Source: an uncultured Psychrobacter sp. (GTDB lineage: Bacteria > Pseudomonadota > Gammaproteobacteria > Pseudomonadales > Moraxellaceae). Taken from it: 64,000 nucleotides of DNA. The first letter of the stretch is position 1. Each line of letters opens with the position of its first letter. The notes under the pieces were generated by a model. The model worked only from the letters and a program-made list of their open reading frames with translations, did no database searches and had not been told where the DNA came from. Shown one piece after another: positions 38,726 to 48,344 of the stretch. The stretch spans positions 1 to 64,000 of the forward strand of contig NZ_CANMAH010000006.1 in assembly GCF_947495825.1 (NCBI RefSeq), read 5' to 3'. The position numbers and the translations under genes were made by a program.

Positions 38726-39418
38726 ATGAGTAACCGTGACAATGATCTTATCAATGATCGAGTAATAGACCCGAATGATCGTGTTATAACCAATGATAAT
38801 CTCGTTGGTGGCGACAAAGAGCGTATCATAGATGACAATGCTCGCAGAATGGCAGGTTCTGATCGTGTGGTAGATAACTCTGATCGTGTCGTAGATGATA
38901 GAGTCATCGAAGATCATGACAATATTGATCGTGATGAAGTTAAACATATGTCTAAAGAGTCAAAAGAAGATCTTAATGCCGATCCTATTACTGGCGAGCC
39001 AGGTTCTCATCCAGTTGGTACAGGTGTTGGCGGTGTTGGCGGAGCAGCAGCAGGCGCAGCAATTGGTACGATGGCAGGACCGCTCGGTACTTTAATTGGT
39101 GGTGCGATTGGTGCTGTTGTTGGCGGCGGAGCAGGACATGCAGCAGCAGAAGCTATTGACCCAACACGTGAAGAGGCTTACTGGCGCGCAGAACACGCCA
39201 ATACTAGCTATTATCAGCAAGGTCATGATTTTGACCGTGATTTACATCCAGCCTATGCGGTAGGTTATGCCAACAGAGCGCGTTATCCTGCTGATGCACG
39301 TTTTGAAGATCATGAAAATGACCTAAAGCGTTCATGGGAAGAGGTAAAAGGTGATTCACGCTTAGCATGGGATGAGGCGCGTCATGCATCACGCGATGCA
39401 TGGAACCGAGTCAGCTAA
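38726..39418 (+). CDS. Glycine-zipper protein with N-terminal DRV repeats
   Basis: This 230-residue protein has no signal peptide. Its first 75 residues are very rich in Asp, Asn and Arg and contain five DRVI/DRVV units separated by 2 to about 25 residues; the DNA repeats GATCGTGT-like units here. Residues about 97-145 form a glycine zipper (GTGVGGVGGAAAGAAIG, LIGGAIGAVVGGGAG) able to insert in a membrane. The C-terminal 85 residues are charged and aromatic (AYAVGYANRARYP, DLKRSWEEVKGDSRLAWDEA), a conserved type in uncharacterised bacterial proteins. AAGGA lies 9 bases upstream. Function is unknown; related proteins are often stress-induced. Confidence 0.7.
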   Translation: MSNRDNDLINDRVIDPNDRVITNDNLVGGDKERIIDDNARRMAGSDRVVDNSDRVVDDRVIEDHDNIDRDEVKHMSKESKEDLNADPITGEPGSHPVGTGVGGVGGAAAGAAIGTMAGPLGTLIGGAIGAVVGGGAGHAAAEAIDPTREEAYWRAEHANTSYYQQGHDFDRDLHPAYAVGYANRARYPADARFEDHENDLKRSWEEVKGDSRLAWDEARHASRDAWNRVS

Positions 39419-39769
39419 TTTTTGTGGTCTATAAAATAGATTGTGTTTAGCAGTTTTTATGTAGATGCGGCTTACTTCGTTTGTAAATCGCATCATTAGA
39501 TACAGTACTATTACTAATTAGTAAATTGTGTTGACTATCATGTATAGAAACTTGCTGGTTTGTGAATTACAAGGTAACAAATGTATATGCAGTATAACGG
39601 ATATACCCAACTAATGTAATTTGTGCTATGTTGAAGCTTCCAAAGGCAACTTTGGAGGCTTTTTTGTTTGTATTCAAAACCGGTAAATTTGAAGAATAAT
39701 ATATTAAAATAAAATATAATATTTCAAATAATCATTTTAAAACCATATAAAAATAATAATAGGTAATTT
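39419..39769. other. Intergenic region with a terminator
   Basis: This 351-base gap separates two plus-strand genes. It holds a good intrinsic terminator (39634-39667) about 215 bases after the first stop, and AT-rich sequence before the next gene. The long distance to the terminator leaves room for a 3' untranslated RNA or a small RNA, but I see no other sign of one. Confidence 0.5.
39634..39667 (+). terminator. Intrinsic terminator
   Basis: A 12-bp stem with one G-T pair (AAGCTTCCAAAG with CTTTGGAGGCTT, 4-base loop) is followed by a T-run. Confidence 0.82.
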
Positions 39770-40798
39770 ATGGATCGTCATACAAGCAACGATGAGCGAA
39801 AACAATTCTATATAGCTACTGCCAACTTACTCAATTTTGCCAATCCAAATCGGATCTATTATGATAATGCACCCGCTTACAATCAAAAGAGCTACCTAGA
39901 TAAGTTACAAGGAATAACTGGATTGCTTACTAAAGCTCATGCAGACATTATTGCAGTACAAGAAGTATGGGATAGTGAGGCATTAGAAGCGTTGGCAGTC
40001 TCATTAGGTTTTAAAGCTGAGCATGTAATTATTCCGCTTGCTAGCAATGATAGTACTAGCAAGTATACGCAAGGCCACGGCGCACAAAAGACGCCAGCTG
40101 TTGGTTTTATTAGCCGTTTTGCTCCATTAGAAAGCACGTTATTAAAAGACATAGTGCCTGAAGCTATCATCAATGTTCCTGATGTTGGACCTTATCTTCA
40201 ATTCAATCGTCCACCATTATTATTACGGGCTGATGTGCATGGTCAACCAATAACGATAATCACGGCTCATCTTAAAAGTAAACGGGCTTACTTTTTAAGA
40301 GATGAGTCTGGTAATTTGTTAGAAGATATGGATGATCCTAATATCCGTGTGCGCGCTAAGTTACGCAGTTTATGTATGCGAGCGGCAGAAGCTGCATCGA
40401 TACGTATGTCTATTATTCAGCGGCTCCAACACACTCGCGAGCCATTGATATTATTAGGGGATATGAATGATGTCACTGGAAGTGTAACTACGCAATTAAT
40501 GGCTGAGACAGGAGAAGTGAACTATGATAAAAGTATGCGTGACATAGCGTTATTCGATGCAGCTCGTATTCAAGCTCGTTATGGCTGGATGAAAGATGTT
40601 GCTTATACACATATCCATCAGGGCATGCCAGAGGTTATTGATCAATTATTCGTTTCAGAAGAATTTTTGCCTGATAGTAAATTTTCGTTAGGTCATGTGG
40701 AACGCGTGGATTATTTTAATGATCATTTGAAGTGGGATTATGCTGACAGAGTTATCGATCATGGCATTGTCCGAGCAAAAATAAGACTTTACGATTAA
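39770..40798 (+). CDS. Endonuclease/exonuclease/phosphatase-family protein
   Basis: This 342-residue cytoplasmic protein has the EEP fold motifs: TANLLNF near residues 17-23, VQEVW with the catalytic Glu65, LLGDMNDV near 238, and DHLKWDYADRVIDHGIV at the end with the catalytic Asp-His. No signal peptide is seen. Family members include exonuclease III and inositol or sphingomyelin phosphodiesterases; substrate cannot be told from sequence. It stands alone, with AGG 9 bases before the start, and the TetR gene is 220 bases downstream. Confidence 0.82.
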   Translation: MDRHTSNDERKQFYIATANLLNFANPNRIYYDNAPAYNQKSYLDKLQGITGLLTKAHADIIAVQEVWDSEALEALAVSLGFKAEHVIIPLASNDSTSKYTQGHGAQKTPAVGFISRFAPLESTLLKDIVPEAIINVPDVGPYLQFNRPPLLLRADVHGQPITIITAHLKSKRAYFLRDESGNLLEDMDDPNIRVRAKLRSLCMRAAEAASIRMSIIQRLQHTREPLILLGDMNDVTGSVTTQLMAETGEVNYDKSMRDIALFDAARIQARYGWMKDVAYTHIHQGMPEVIDQLFVSEEFLPDSKFSLGHVERVDYFNDHLKWDYADRVIDHGIVRAKIRLYD

Positions 40799-41018
40799 CC
40801 GTACAATATAACGAGTCAAATTATCAATGGGTACATTATCATCTAATCCATTCACGCCCCTTGTTTGATAATGTGCAAGTGTTTATGATGCTCCCTCATT
40901 GAGTTTAGTAGCAATAATACTTACTACTAAATTGACATTAGTATGCTGGTTTAATGTTAATGTCATTCGATGAAGATCATATTTATACATAATAGGGCGT
41001 AATAACAAGAGGTTCATA

Positions 41019-41711
41019 ATGAGTGATCATAAAGACGACAAAATAGAAGACATTTTGGTCGATTCAGAATTGGCTAAGAAGTTGGTACCAAACAAGTTTA
41101 AGTTCACAAGTCAGCAAGGACGAGTACGCCGTCAAAAACTGTTAATGGGTGCAAAAAAACTGAGTGAAACTCGCTCTATTAACGATATTAGCTTAGCTGA
41201 TGTGTGTGAAGAAGCCGGTATTCCGCGAGCTTCTGCTTATCATTTTTTCCCAAACATTGAAGCGATATTTTTGGCATTGCGTTTTTTAAATGCAATCGAG
41301 ATTTTAGAAATATTAACGACCGTCGAGACAGTGGATTACGATAGGTGGCAGGGTTACTTGACGGCTCTTATCCAGCGCTGCGTAAGTATCTTTCATGAAG
41401 ATCAGACCAAAGCCAAACTGATTTATGATACCAATACGCCAGATTTTGAAGGCGATGGTTTTGGTGAAGATATAGATCATCAAATTGTCGAGCTCGTCTA
41501 TAAGCGTTTATCAGAGCGCTATGAGATGCCAAAATTTGAAGACATACAAGACACATTGTTAGTAACTTATAGTATCATCAATGGTATATTTACTTTATCG
41601 TATCGTCGTCATGAGCGTATTACAGATAACTATCTGCAAGAAGCGACCACCGCATCTATTGCTTATCTGCGTTGCTACTTGCCAGAGAAGCTACCGCGCA
41701 AAAACCGTTAA
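41019..41711 (+). CDS. TetR-family transcriptional regulator
   Basis: The helix-turn-helix region at about residues 45-92 (NDISLADVCEEAGIPRASAY, then HFFPNIEAIFLAL) is typical TetR. The N-terminus has an extra 35 residues or so, and the C-terminal ligand domain is not recognisable. AGAGG lies 6-7 bases before the ATG. It is convergent with the surface cluster starting at 41839 and does not obviously control it. The 230 residues end basic (EKLPRKNR). Confidence 0.88.
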   Translation: MSDHKDDKIEDILVDSELAKKLVPNKFKFTSQQGRVRRQKLLMGAKKLSETRSINDISLADVCEEAGIPRASAYHFFPNIEAIFLALRFLNAIEILEILTTVETVDYDRWQGYLTALIQRCVSIFHEDQTKAKLIYDTNTPDFEGDGFGEDIDHQIVELVYKRLSERYEMPKFEDIQDTLLVTYSIINGIFTLSYRRHERITDNYLQEATTASIAYLRCYLPEKLPRKNR

Positions 41712-41795
41712 GTCTCGGTTGTGCTAATTTGAGCTTCAGATAATCATAGAGGTTACCGTCTACTATGAATAGATAATGAAGTAATCACTACCAAT

Positions 41796-41823
41796 AAGCT
41801 GACGTCATGTCGGCTTTTTTGTT
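41796..41823 (+). terminator. Intrinsic terminator after the TetR gene
   Basis: An 8-bp stem with one G-T pair (AAGCTGAC with GTCGGCTT, 5-base loop) is followed by TTTT. Confidence 0.78.
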
Positions 41824-41838
41824 TTATAGAGCTATGAT

Positions 41839-42768
41839 TTAGTTAATGAGATGTTTTATGGTCTCGTGACCAATATTATATTTTGCAGTTGGCATAGTCA
41901 TGTTTAATGTTATAGATGGAGCCAACGGCGACTTTTTGACGTCATTACTGTTTGTAGTATTGGATATCAGAGGTAGGGAGTGACCACGACAACTATCATC
42001 TTGCGGATCTAATGGTACATATCGCTTATAGTAATCAACGATCGAGTTTTCGAGTGCTACGTTGGTCTTTGAATCATGAGCATTAACATAGGCTTCACGT
42101 GCCTGCTCTAACCAACGTTCAGCCATTCGAAAATGCGTACCGGACTGATGTCTGTCATGAGCACACTGATCAGCTGCTGCCCAAATGAGAGCAACCTCAC
42201 TAAATGCCAACTCACGTGGGGCAATGATCTCACTATTACTGTTGTTTAAAGTGCTACCTTTTAGAGCGCTTATTGTTGCCCATAGGTCAGGTCTCATCAA
42301 TGCAGACGTCGATGGAATATCAGTTGTTAAACTCAAATCTTTATCAGCATTACTTTGTAGCTTTTGTAAAATAGTAGCGGCAGCTTTTAATGCGTGACTG
42401 CCAGCAGATGAGTGGCTTTTAATACTGTTCTCATAAGAGGCGTAGTTGAGCCAAGCTTGGGCTTTATAAGCAAAATATTGCTGACGTGTGGTTAGGGAGT
42501 TTTGTTGGTAAGCAGCAAGCTCGGTTAGCATACAGTCGATAGTTTGCTGCTCAGACTGCTGAGAGTTTGCGTGAGCATTTTGTGCGACTTTATCATCATA
42601 ACAATAGCTGACTGTACTAGTAGTATCATGAGCTAGGTTTTTGTTACGGTTATTATCTGCAGCCTGTGCTAAAGGTAAGGATGCTACTAGCATTACTGCA
42701 GACAGTGCAGTACGTGTGCAAAGCTTATAGACAGATACTATCGTCAAAACGTTTGAAGTATTTAGCAT
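41839..42768 (-). CDS. Predicted periplasmic protein E of the surface cluster
   Basis: This 309-residue protein has a Sec signal peptide (about 1-36, ending LPLAQAA). The mature part looks largely alpha-helical (LTTRQQYFAYKAQAWLNYAS; RMAERWLEQAREAYVNAHD) with four Cys (YCYDD, DCMLTE, DQCAHD, DSCRGH), possibly two disulfides. I recognise no family. It lies 114 bases downstream of the giant barrel gene on the same strand, with AAGGG before its ATG, so it is probably expressed with that gene and could be a periplasmic helper. That role is inferred from position only. Confidence 0.65.
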   Translation of the reverse strand: MLNTSNVLTIVSVYKLCTRTALSAVMLVASLPLAQAADNNRNKNLAHDTTSTVSYCYDDKVAQNAHANSQQSEQQTIDCMLTELAAYQQNSLTTRQQYFAYKAQAWLNYASYENSIKSHSSAGSHALKAAATILQKLQSNADKDLSLTTDIPSTSALMRPDLWATISALKGSTLNNSNSEIIAPRELAFSEVALIWAAADQCAHDRHQSGTHFRMAERWLEQAREAYVNAHDSKTNVALENSIVDYYKRYVPLDPQDDSCRGHSLPLISNTTNSNDVKKSPLAPSITLNMTMPTAKYNIGHETIKHLIN

Positions 42769-42882
42769 AATGCAACCCTTGTTGTATGGTCACTCATCTA
42801 TGAGCTAGCATGTAAATTGTACAAGATATCGTTATATATGAGACGGTTTTATTAAACAAATATACCCTCAATAATAGGTGCT

Positions 42883-45800
42883 TTAGGTCTCAGGTTCAGC
42901 ACTTATGCGTTTGTTTTTACGAGGGTCGTTGCGTTTAAATAAGTCTTCATCAAACTTAAAGCGTAGTCTAAAATATGCGCCCTCTTGAGTGCTGTCATCA
43001 TAAGCGATATCTTCATCTTCAAAACCCATGAAATTATAACCAAGCGACAACCATAGGTTGGTCATTGGACTATAACCAACTTCTGCCCCTAACATATAAG
43101 CCATATCATTGGCTTGATCGTTCCAATAAGTACCCGCTTGTACGCCAATGTCCCAGCGCTCACTGATATCATATAGACTACGTACATAAGCTGCATGTGC
43201 GGTGTTGTCGCTCTCAAGGTTATCTGCTTCGTATTGATTATACTTACCAGCATAATGTCCAGATAGCGTTAATGGACGTGTTGGATGGTAGTTACCACTC
43301 CATGACCATATTAGCGAATCTTTTTGATAGGGGTCCGTGCCTGTATTGTTATCGTCTAAACGATACTCAAGCTTTGCGAGCATATCTAACTGATTGCTAT
43401 CATAGTCACGATATGCTGCACCAAGCTGGAAGCGGTTAATGGTACGATGACCATCATTATAATCGACACGTGAATAAATGTCTTTTGCCAGTAAAGTGAC
43501 CTCATCGTTATAGCGATAGGCAATACCTGCGCTACCAAGCAATGTGTCACTAGTTTCGCCCCAGCGCTTTTCTAGACGGCCTGATGCCTTGTAATCTTCT
43601 TGAGCCAAGTATTCAACACCGAAACCAACAGCAGTTGCATTACTGTCTGCTTCCCCTTCAAGTGACTCGACACGCTCTAATAAGGTATTTAATGTTAGAC
43701 CTTCTTGAACATACCATTTGTTTTTTAGGCCAATAGCAGCTTCGGCTTCACGTGCGCTAATGGCATCACGGGCACGGTATTCACTATAGACTTTACCATC
43801 TTTCATATAAGTAGCATCAAAACCAACGACAGTACGCTGACGCTCATCAGTATCATCAAGACCATAACTACCTGACAAGCTATTGATTAGATCATGACGT
43901 GCGTATAGTCGACCCAAATTACCCAATGGAGTTTCACCGCCAATAGACGTTGCGTTGCGTGCACTGTGCTCAACATCTTGCTCATATTCAGCAAATACCA
44001 AGGCTTTATTAAGCTTAGGCAGACGCGCAGTAACGCGAGCGCGAGCAGTCATGCCTTCGATATCTTTTTCTAGAGTATTGACACCGTTGAGTGCTGACTG
44101 ATTAATCAGACTGTCATTAAATATTGGATTCTCATCTTCATCTACGATATCAGTGTCTATGACATCAGTTGCAGCCTGCGTATTACGCGAAGCAGCAGTC
44201 GCTTCTTGTTTATAATAACGTAGTCCAATCTCACCAACGATGTTTTGGCTTAAGCGCTGCTCAACACTAGCCTGTATGCCTTCGCGACTGGCATTGGTGG
44301 TATGGTCTTTAGTACGTATGCCTTCAAACTTTAGCGCAGTTTTCTTATTTTTAAACTTGTGACTAGCTTCTATCCCAGTTTCAGTACGTCCAGCAGTTAG
44401 GGGAGAGGCACCAGTCACAAAGCCTTCGTCGGCTTTATTGTAGTAAGCTTTAGCGCGAGTGCGGTTTTTATCATCGTAGTTTAGCTCGATACGTAGAGCG
44501 TCACCATCAGTGTCATCGCCTTCTTCAAGCTCTGTTGCATTGATCTGATTACTAGGCTCGTAGTTAGGATTACTCGCTTTGCTTTTGGCATACTCTGCCA
44601 CCAGCTTTAGCTTATCGTTGAACTTAACAACACTATTAATGCTGGCAAGCTCTTCTTTGTTTAGTGGATCATCGCTATTGATATAGCTACCACCAACAGA
44701 GATTTTGTTGGTTAATTGCTGTTTGCCCGCCACACCGCCAACCCAATAGTTTTCGCCGCCTTCATCTACTTCAACAGTGACACGTAGGTAAATAGGATTG
44801 CCGTCGATATCTTGACTGGCAATAGGGGCTTTGAGATATAAGCTGCGACTAATAGGGTCAATCTCATAGTCAGCAAAGCGAGTTAAGGTTTCACGGCTTA
44901 CGATAAGACCAGGATTGTTGGCATCGCGAGTAATGACTTCGATGGTTTCAGAGTTTTCAAGTACCGCGTCAAAGTCGCCCGCGAGTGGATAAGGGCCTGA
45001 AATACCGAGACCACGCGTTTCGTTGACACGTTGTGATGAACTGGTTTCAGCGACGAAAGTAGTAAGGCGACTATCTTCATCCTCAAATTGGGCTTTGATA
45101 CCTGTTAAGGTGCGACTGTATTTACCCAGTTTGATGCCCTCATCATTGTCGATCTGAGTCTTTAGATCACCGTACATAGCAAATGAACGGCCTTTATCTA
45201 GGCGAATATATAGCTTACTAGTAGACTGAGCATCAAAACCCTTGGCTGATGAATCGCCGTAGACTGGATAGTATTCACCAGGCTCGATATCACGAAACAG
45301 ACGTTCGCCTTTTTTGTCGCTATCATAGGCTAGGGTTAACAGATAATCACCGCGTACTTTACCCTTCAAAAACATCGCTGCACGACCAGACGCTGAATAG
45401 TCATCACTACCTGCAAACTCATGCAACTCTTGCTCAAATGCGCCTTGAGCATCTGTGATGTTGCCGCTATCGAAATCTTTTAATGATATAGCGCCTTCTA
45501 CAATCCCCACCGCGATAAGTGGGCGTAGCTTGGCTGTAAACTGTAGCGGAATCACCTGCTTACTGCTACCAGTATCAATAATTAGCTCACCTTTACCAGG
45601 AGCGTTTGGTGCAATCACTGGAATCAACAGCTCGCCTCCTGAGACGCTAAACTGTGTACCGGCTTGATCTTTATTACTGTCTTTAAGATTGATACGGCCA
45701 ATATTGGTATCGATGGTAATAGGGGTCGATGGAGTATAAGGACGGTTGTCACGATCTTTTAGACTAATGACGACTTGGTATTCGCTCACACCATCAGCTT

Positions 45801-48198
45801 CAATCAAACGCTCTTGAGTGCGATAATTAATCGCTTGCAAGCTATCGGGTGCAATAACCTCGATAGTTTGCTCTGAAATAACTTTACCTGTGACGTCAGT
45901 TGCGACACCGCGTAAAGTATTGCTACCGCGCTTAAAATCGACAGCATAATAATCAAAGGCGGTAACGCTTTGATTCGCTTGTTCTGCTGTTTTACCGATC
46001 TTCTCTTCTGATACCGCTTTGCCATTAGCATACAAAGTAAAGCTCGAACCTAGCGGTGCTTGAACTTGAACCAACTGCTTGTACGAATTTAGCTGTTGTC
46101 CTGCGCTCAAATTAATAAAAGCAACCTCGTTATCAGCCACCTTTTTTAAGTATTCTTCAAGCTCTTTTTGTTTGGGTGGTGCGATGGTATTGACCGTTAG
46201 CGTAGTACGCTCATCAATAGGATTGACCATATCCGCAACGATTGCTGAGTCACATTGAATACCACGGTCTAGCTCGTCGTTGGACTTACAGCCACTAGCA
46301 TCGACATTATCATCGTTGTCAAGGTCGTAGTCAGGCTCCAAAGTTAGCTCGCTCTTGACCGCTTGCTCTAGCGCATCATTCTTGGCACTGATACTTTTGC
46401 TACGTGTGACAAGCTCTTGGTTTAGGCGCTCAGTACTATCGCCCATGCCGCCTACTAGCGCAAAATCCGCACGATGCATCTCGCCATATTTTAGGTCGAC
46501 AAAACGGCTGCCCGCATCGCCTGCGTTACGGTTGCTTTGAGCAATGAGCTCGGTACCCACAGGTAGAGTCGTGCGATCGACTTTTAGTACATGAGTCTTG
46601 GCACTGACACCATAGAAGTTATATTTACCTTCAGGATCTGTGACGATGTAGTTACCGTTCTCCATATAAATGCGGACACCAGCGATACCTAACTCGCCAT
46701 CTTCTTTTTGCTGAATACCGTCGCGGTTGATGTCATGATATATTTTACCAATGATGATACCATCGGTATTCATGACACCGCGGCTGACATCGATAGGCCA
46801 CTGCGCCTCCAACGACGCCAATGTGTTGTTATTTTCATCACGGCCATGAGCAGTCGCGCGGTTGATACCGTCACCGCCTAACGCTGATGAGCCAATCAAC
46901 ACGCGATAATTAATATTTTTGCTCTCACCAATCGCCATGTCGCCGAGACCCAAAACTTGGTATTTACCAGCGGTTTTAAACTCAGTGGTTTGAGCCTTGT
47001 CAACACGTAGGCTACCAGTTACATAATCAAAGCCACGCGGTAAAGCATCTTTTAATTGGACATCGTAAGCAGTTGCCGCCCCATCATTCTTGACAGTGAT
47101 ACTATAATTGACATAGTCACCAATCTCAGCAGTTTTGACATCAGCTTCTTTGGTCACTTGCAAGTTAGGAGATTCATTGGTGATAGCAATCTCGCTACTG
47201 ATTTGCTCATCAATATACCTAAAATTAGCCCCATTAGGCTGCTCGTCTAATCCAACTTCTTTATCAATACAGGCAACCATTTTGGCTTGTAGCGTATCGC
47301 CCTTTAATGTTTGGATGATATTGTCATTGATTGCATTGGCATTATTTTGCGTTGGTGCTGACAAACGGTACTTACCCGTGTTGTCACCGGTTTCGATAGC
47401 TTTAAGAGAGTAGGTGTCACCAGTTGCAGGAGAAGTGATGGTGACCCAAATTTGATCTGGTTTGTCGGATTGTACGTTACACTGTGCATAGCTGGCTTCG
47501 ACATAAACGTCATTGCCAATTTGCAATGAGGGTTGATCACTGTCAAAGGATTTGTTTTTAAAACCAATATCTGACTTAACGATGACTAGGCTGTCAGTCT
47601 CTGTTACGGCTTTTATTGACGGATCTTCGACGACAGTTGCACCAAGCTTGATATCAATGGTTTCACCGTCTGTTGCATTGGCATCTGTTAATGCTTGGAC
47701 GATTAGCTGAATACTTTCACCTTGTCCTAGTTTAATTTGAGCTGTTAGATTATCTAGTAAAAGTTGCTGATCCTCACCATCAACGATGCCGTTATTATTT
47801 AAGTCCTGATAGATTTTTATATTAGATAAAGTATCAGGTACTTTCAGCGTTAGATCGACAGTTTGAGTATTGTAACTGTTGCTTGTAAGTACGTTTACCC
47901 AACTGGCAGTATCGCCTGGTGCTACAGTTTTTAGAAGTGACTTACTTAAGTTGATACCATATTCAGGTAAGTCTGAAGCTTTAACTCGAACTTTATTTGA
48001 TTCAGAGCTCAACGTCACACCAGTTTGGTTGTTAACGTTATAGCTTGCCTTAGCGATATTATCAATGATGCTAAGTAAATCAGACGTAGCTGCTGTAGCG
48101 GAATTTGATTGCATAAACAGTATAGCCGCAGTTAATGCAGATAACTTGGCTGCTTTAGCTGATAGACGAGTAGACTGAGATTTACAATGAAATGTCAT
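42883..48198 (-). CDS. Giant outer-membrane protein D: DUF11/SdrD-B domains plus beta-barrel
   Basis: This 1771-residue protein has a signal peptide (about 1-37, ending ATAA). The N-terminal module at about 40-200 resembles those of the two C proteins and contains a dockerin-like calcium loop DLNNNGIVDGED. A DUF11 domain spans about 343-470 (ITVKNDGAATAYDVQLKDAL), and an SdrD-B-like domain about 480-580 (GKIYHDINRDGIQQKEDGE). An Asp-rich loop with two Cys (637, 649) follows, then an invasin-like domain at about 785-890. From about 895 to the end alternating aromatic and polar beta-strands fill about 880 residues and finish YFRLRFKFDED then a short basic tail. I infer an outer-membrane barrel that anchors or exports the neighbouring A, B and C proteins. 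No POTRA or usher domain is recognisable. Confidence 0.8.
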   Translation of the reverse strand: MTFHCKSQSTRLSAKAAKLSALTAAILFMQSNSATAATSDLLSIIDNIAKASYNVNNQTGVTLSSESNKVRVKASDLPEYGINLSKSLLKTVAPGDTASWVNVLTSNSYNTQTVDLTLKVPDTLSNIKIYQDLNNNGIVDGEDQQLLLDNLTAQIKLGQGESIQLIVQALTDANATDGETIDIKLGATVVEDPSIKAVTETDSLVIVKSDIGFKNKSFDSDQPSLQIGNDVYVEASYAQCNVQSDKPDQIWVTITSPATGDTYSLKAIETGDNTGKYRLSAPTQNNANAINDNIIQTLKGDTLQAKMVACIDKEVGLDEQPNGANFRYIDEQISSEIAITNESPNLQVTKEADVKTAEIGDYVNYSITVKNDGAATAYDVQLKDALPRGFDYVTGSLRVDKAQTTEFKTAGKYQVLGLGDMAIGESKNINYRVLIGSSALGGDGINRATAHGRDENNNTLASLEAQWPIDVSRGVMNTDGIIIGKIYHDINRDGIQQKEDGELGIAGVRIYMENGNYIVTDPEGKYNFYGVSAKTHVLKVDRTTLPVGTELIAQSNRNAGDAGSRFVDLKYGEMHRADFALVGGMGDSTERLNQELVTRSKSISAKNDALEQAVKSELTLEPDYDLDNDDNVDASGCKSNDELDRGIQCDSAIVADMVNPIDERTTLTVNTIAPPKQKELEEYLKKVADNEVAFINLSAGQQLNSYKQLVQVQAPLGSSFTLYANGKAVSEEKIGKTAEQANQSVTAFDYYAVDFKRGSNTLRGVATDVTGKVISEQTIEVIAPDSLQAINYRTQERLIEADGVSEYQVVISLKDRDNRPYTPSTPITIDTNIGRINLKDSNKDQAGTQFSVSGGELLIPVIAPNAPGKGELIIDTGSSKQVIPLQFTAKLRPLIAVGIVEGAISLKDFDSGNITDAQGAFEQELHEFAGSDDYSASGRAAMFLKGKVRGDYLLTLAYDSDKKGERLFRDIEPGEYYPVYGDSSAKGFDAQSTSKLYIRLDKGRSFAMYGDLKTQIDNDEGIKLGKYSRTLTGIKAQFEDEDSRLTTFVAETSSSQRVNETRGLGISGPYPLAGDFDAVLENSETIEVITRDANNPGLIVSRETLTRFADYEIDPISRSLYLKAPIASQDIDGNPIYLRVTVEVDEGGENYWVGGVAGKQQLTNKISVGGSYINSDDPLNKEELASINSVVKFNDKLKLVAEYAKSKASNPNYEPSNQINATELEEGDDTDGDALRIELNYDDKNRTRAKAYYNKADEGFVTGASPLTAGRTETGIEASHKFKNKKTALKFEGIRTKDHTTNASREGIQASVEQRLSQNIVGEIGLRYYKQEATAASRNTQAATDVIDTDIVDEDENPIFNDSLINQSALNGVNTLEKDIEGMTARARVTARLPKLNKALVFAEYEQDVEHSARNATSIGGETPLGNLGRLYARHDLINSLSGSYGLDDTDERQRTVVGFDATYMKDGKVYSEYRARDAISAREAEAAIGLKNKWYVQEGLTLNTLLERVESLEGEADSNATAVGFGVEYLAQEDYKASGRLEKRWGETSDTLLGSAGIAYRYNDEVTLLAKDIYSRVDYNDGHRTINRFQLGAAYRDYDSNQLDMLAKLEYRLDDNNTGTDPYQKDSLIWSWSGNYHPTRPLTLSGHYAGKYNQYEADNLESDNTAHAAYVRSLYDISERWDIGVQAGTYWNDQANDMAYMLGAEVGYSPMTNLWLSLGYNFMGFEDEDIAYDDSTQEGAYFRLRFKFDEDLFKRNDPRKNKRISAEPET

Positions 48199-48233
48199 AT
48201 TACGTGGTTATCCAATCAAATCCAAAAAAGGGA

Positions 48234-48279
48234 CTGTCTTTGCTTACTTTTATAACTATAACGATCTAAGCAAAGACAG
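48234..48279 (-). terminator. Strong intercistronic hairpin between C1 and D
   Basis: A 13-bp perfect stem (CTGTCTTTGCTTA with TAAGCAAAGACAG, 20-base loop) lies between the C1 stop and the D start. On the minus strand it is followed by TCCC then TTTTTT, so it can work as a full or partial terminator reducing D relative to C1. Confidence 0.7.
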
Positions 48280-48344
48280 CTTTTGTGTTATCTATAACCT
48301 TAGTCACAGATAACGGTAGAGAAAAACAAGTAATTTACACAATC

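Noticed and set aside
38757..38945. Short GATCGTGT-like repeats as a CRISPR or regulatory repeat array
   Set aside because: The repeats are in frame inside a coding sequence, irregularly spaced and explained by the DRV peptide repeats.
38672..38947. Hydrophobic 91-codon frame opposite the DRV-repeat protein
   Set aside because: The hydrophobicity comes from reading the Asp/Asn-rich repeats backwards (GAT to ATC); the plus strand has the ribosome site.
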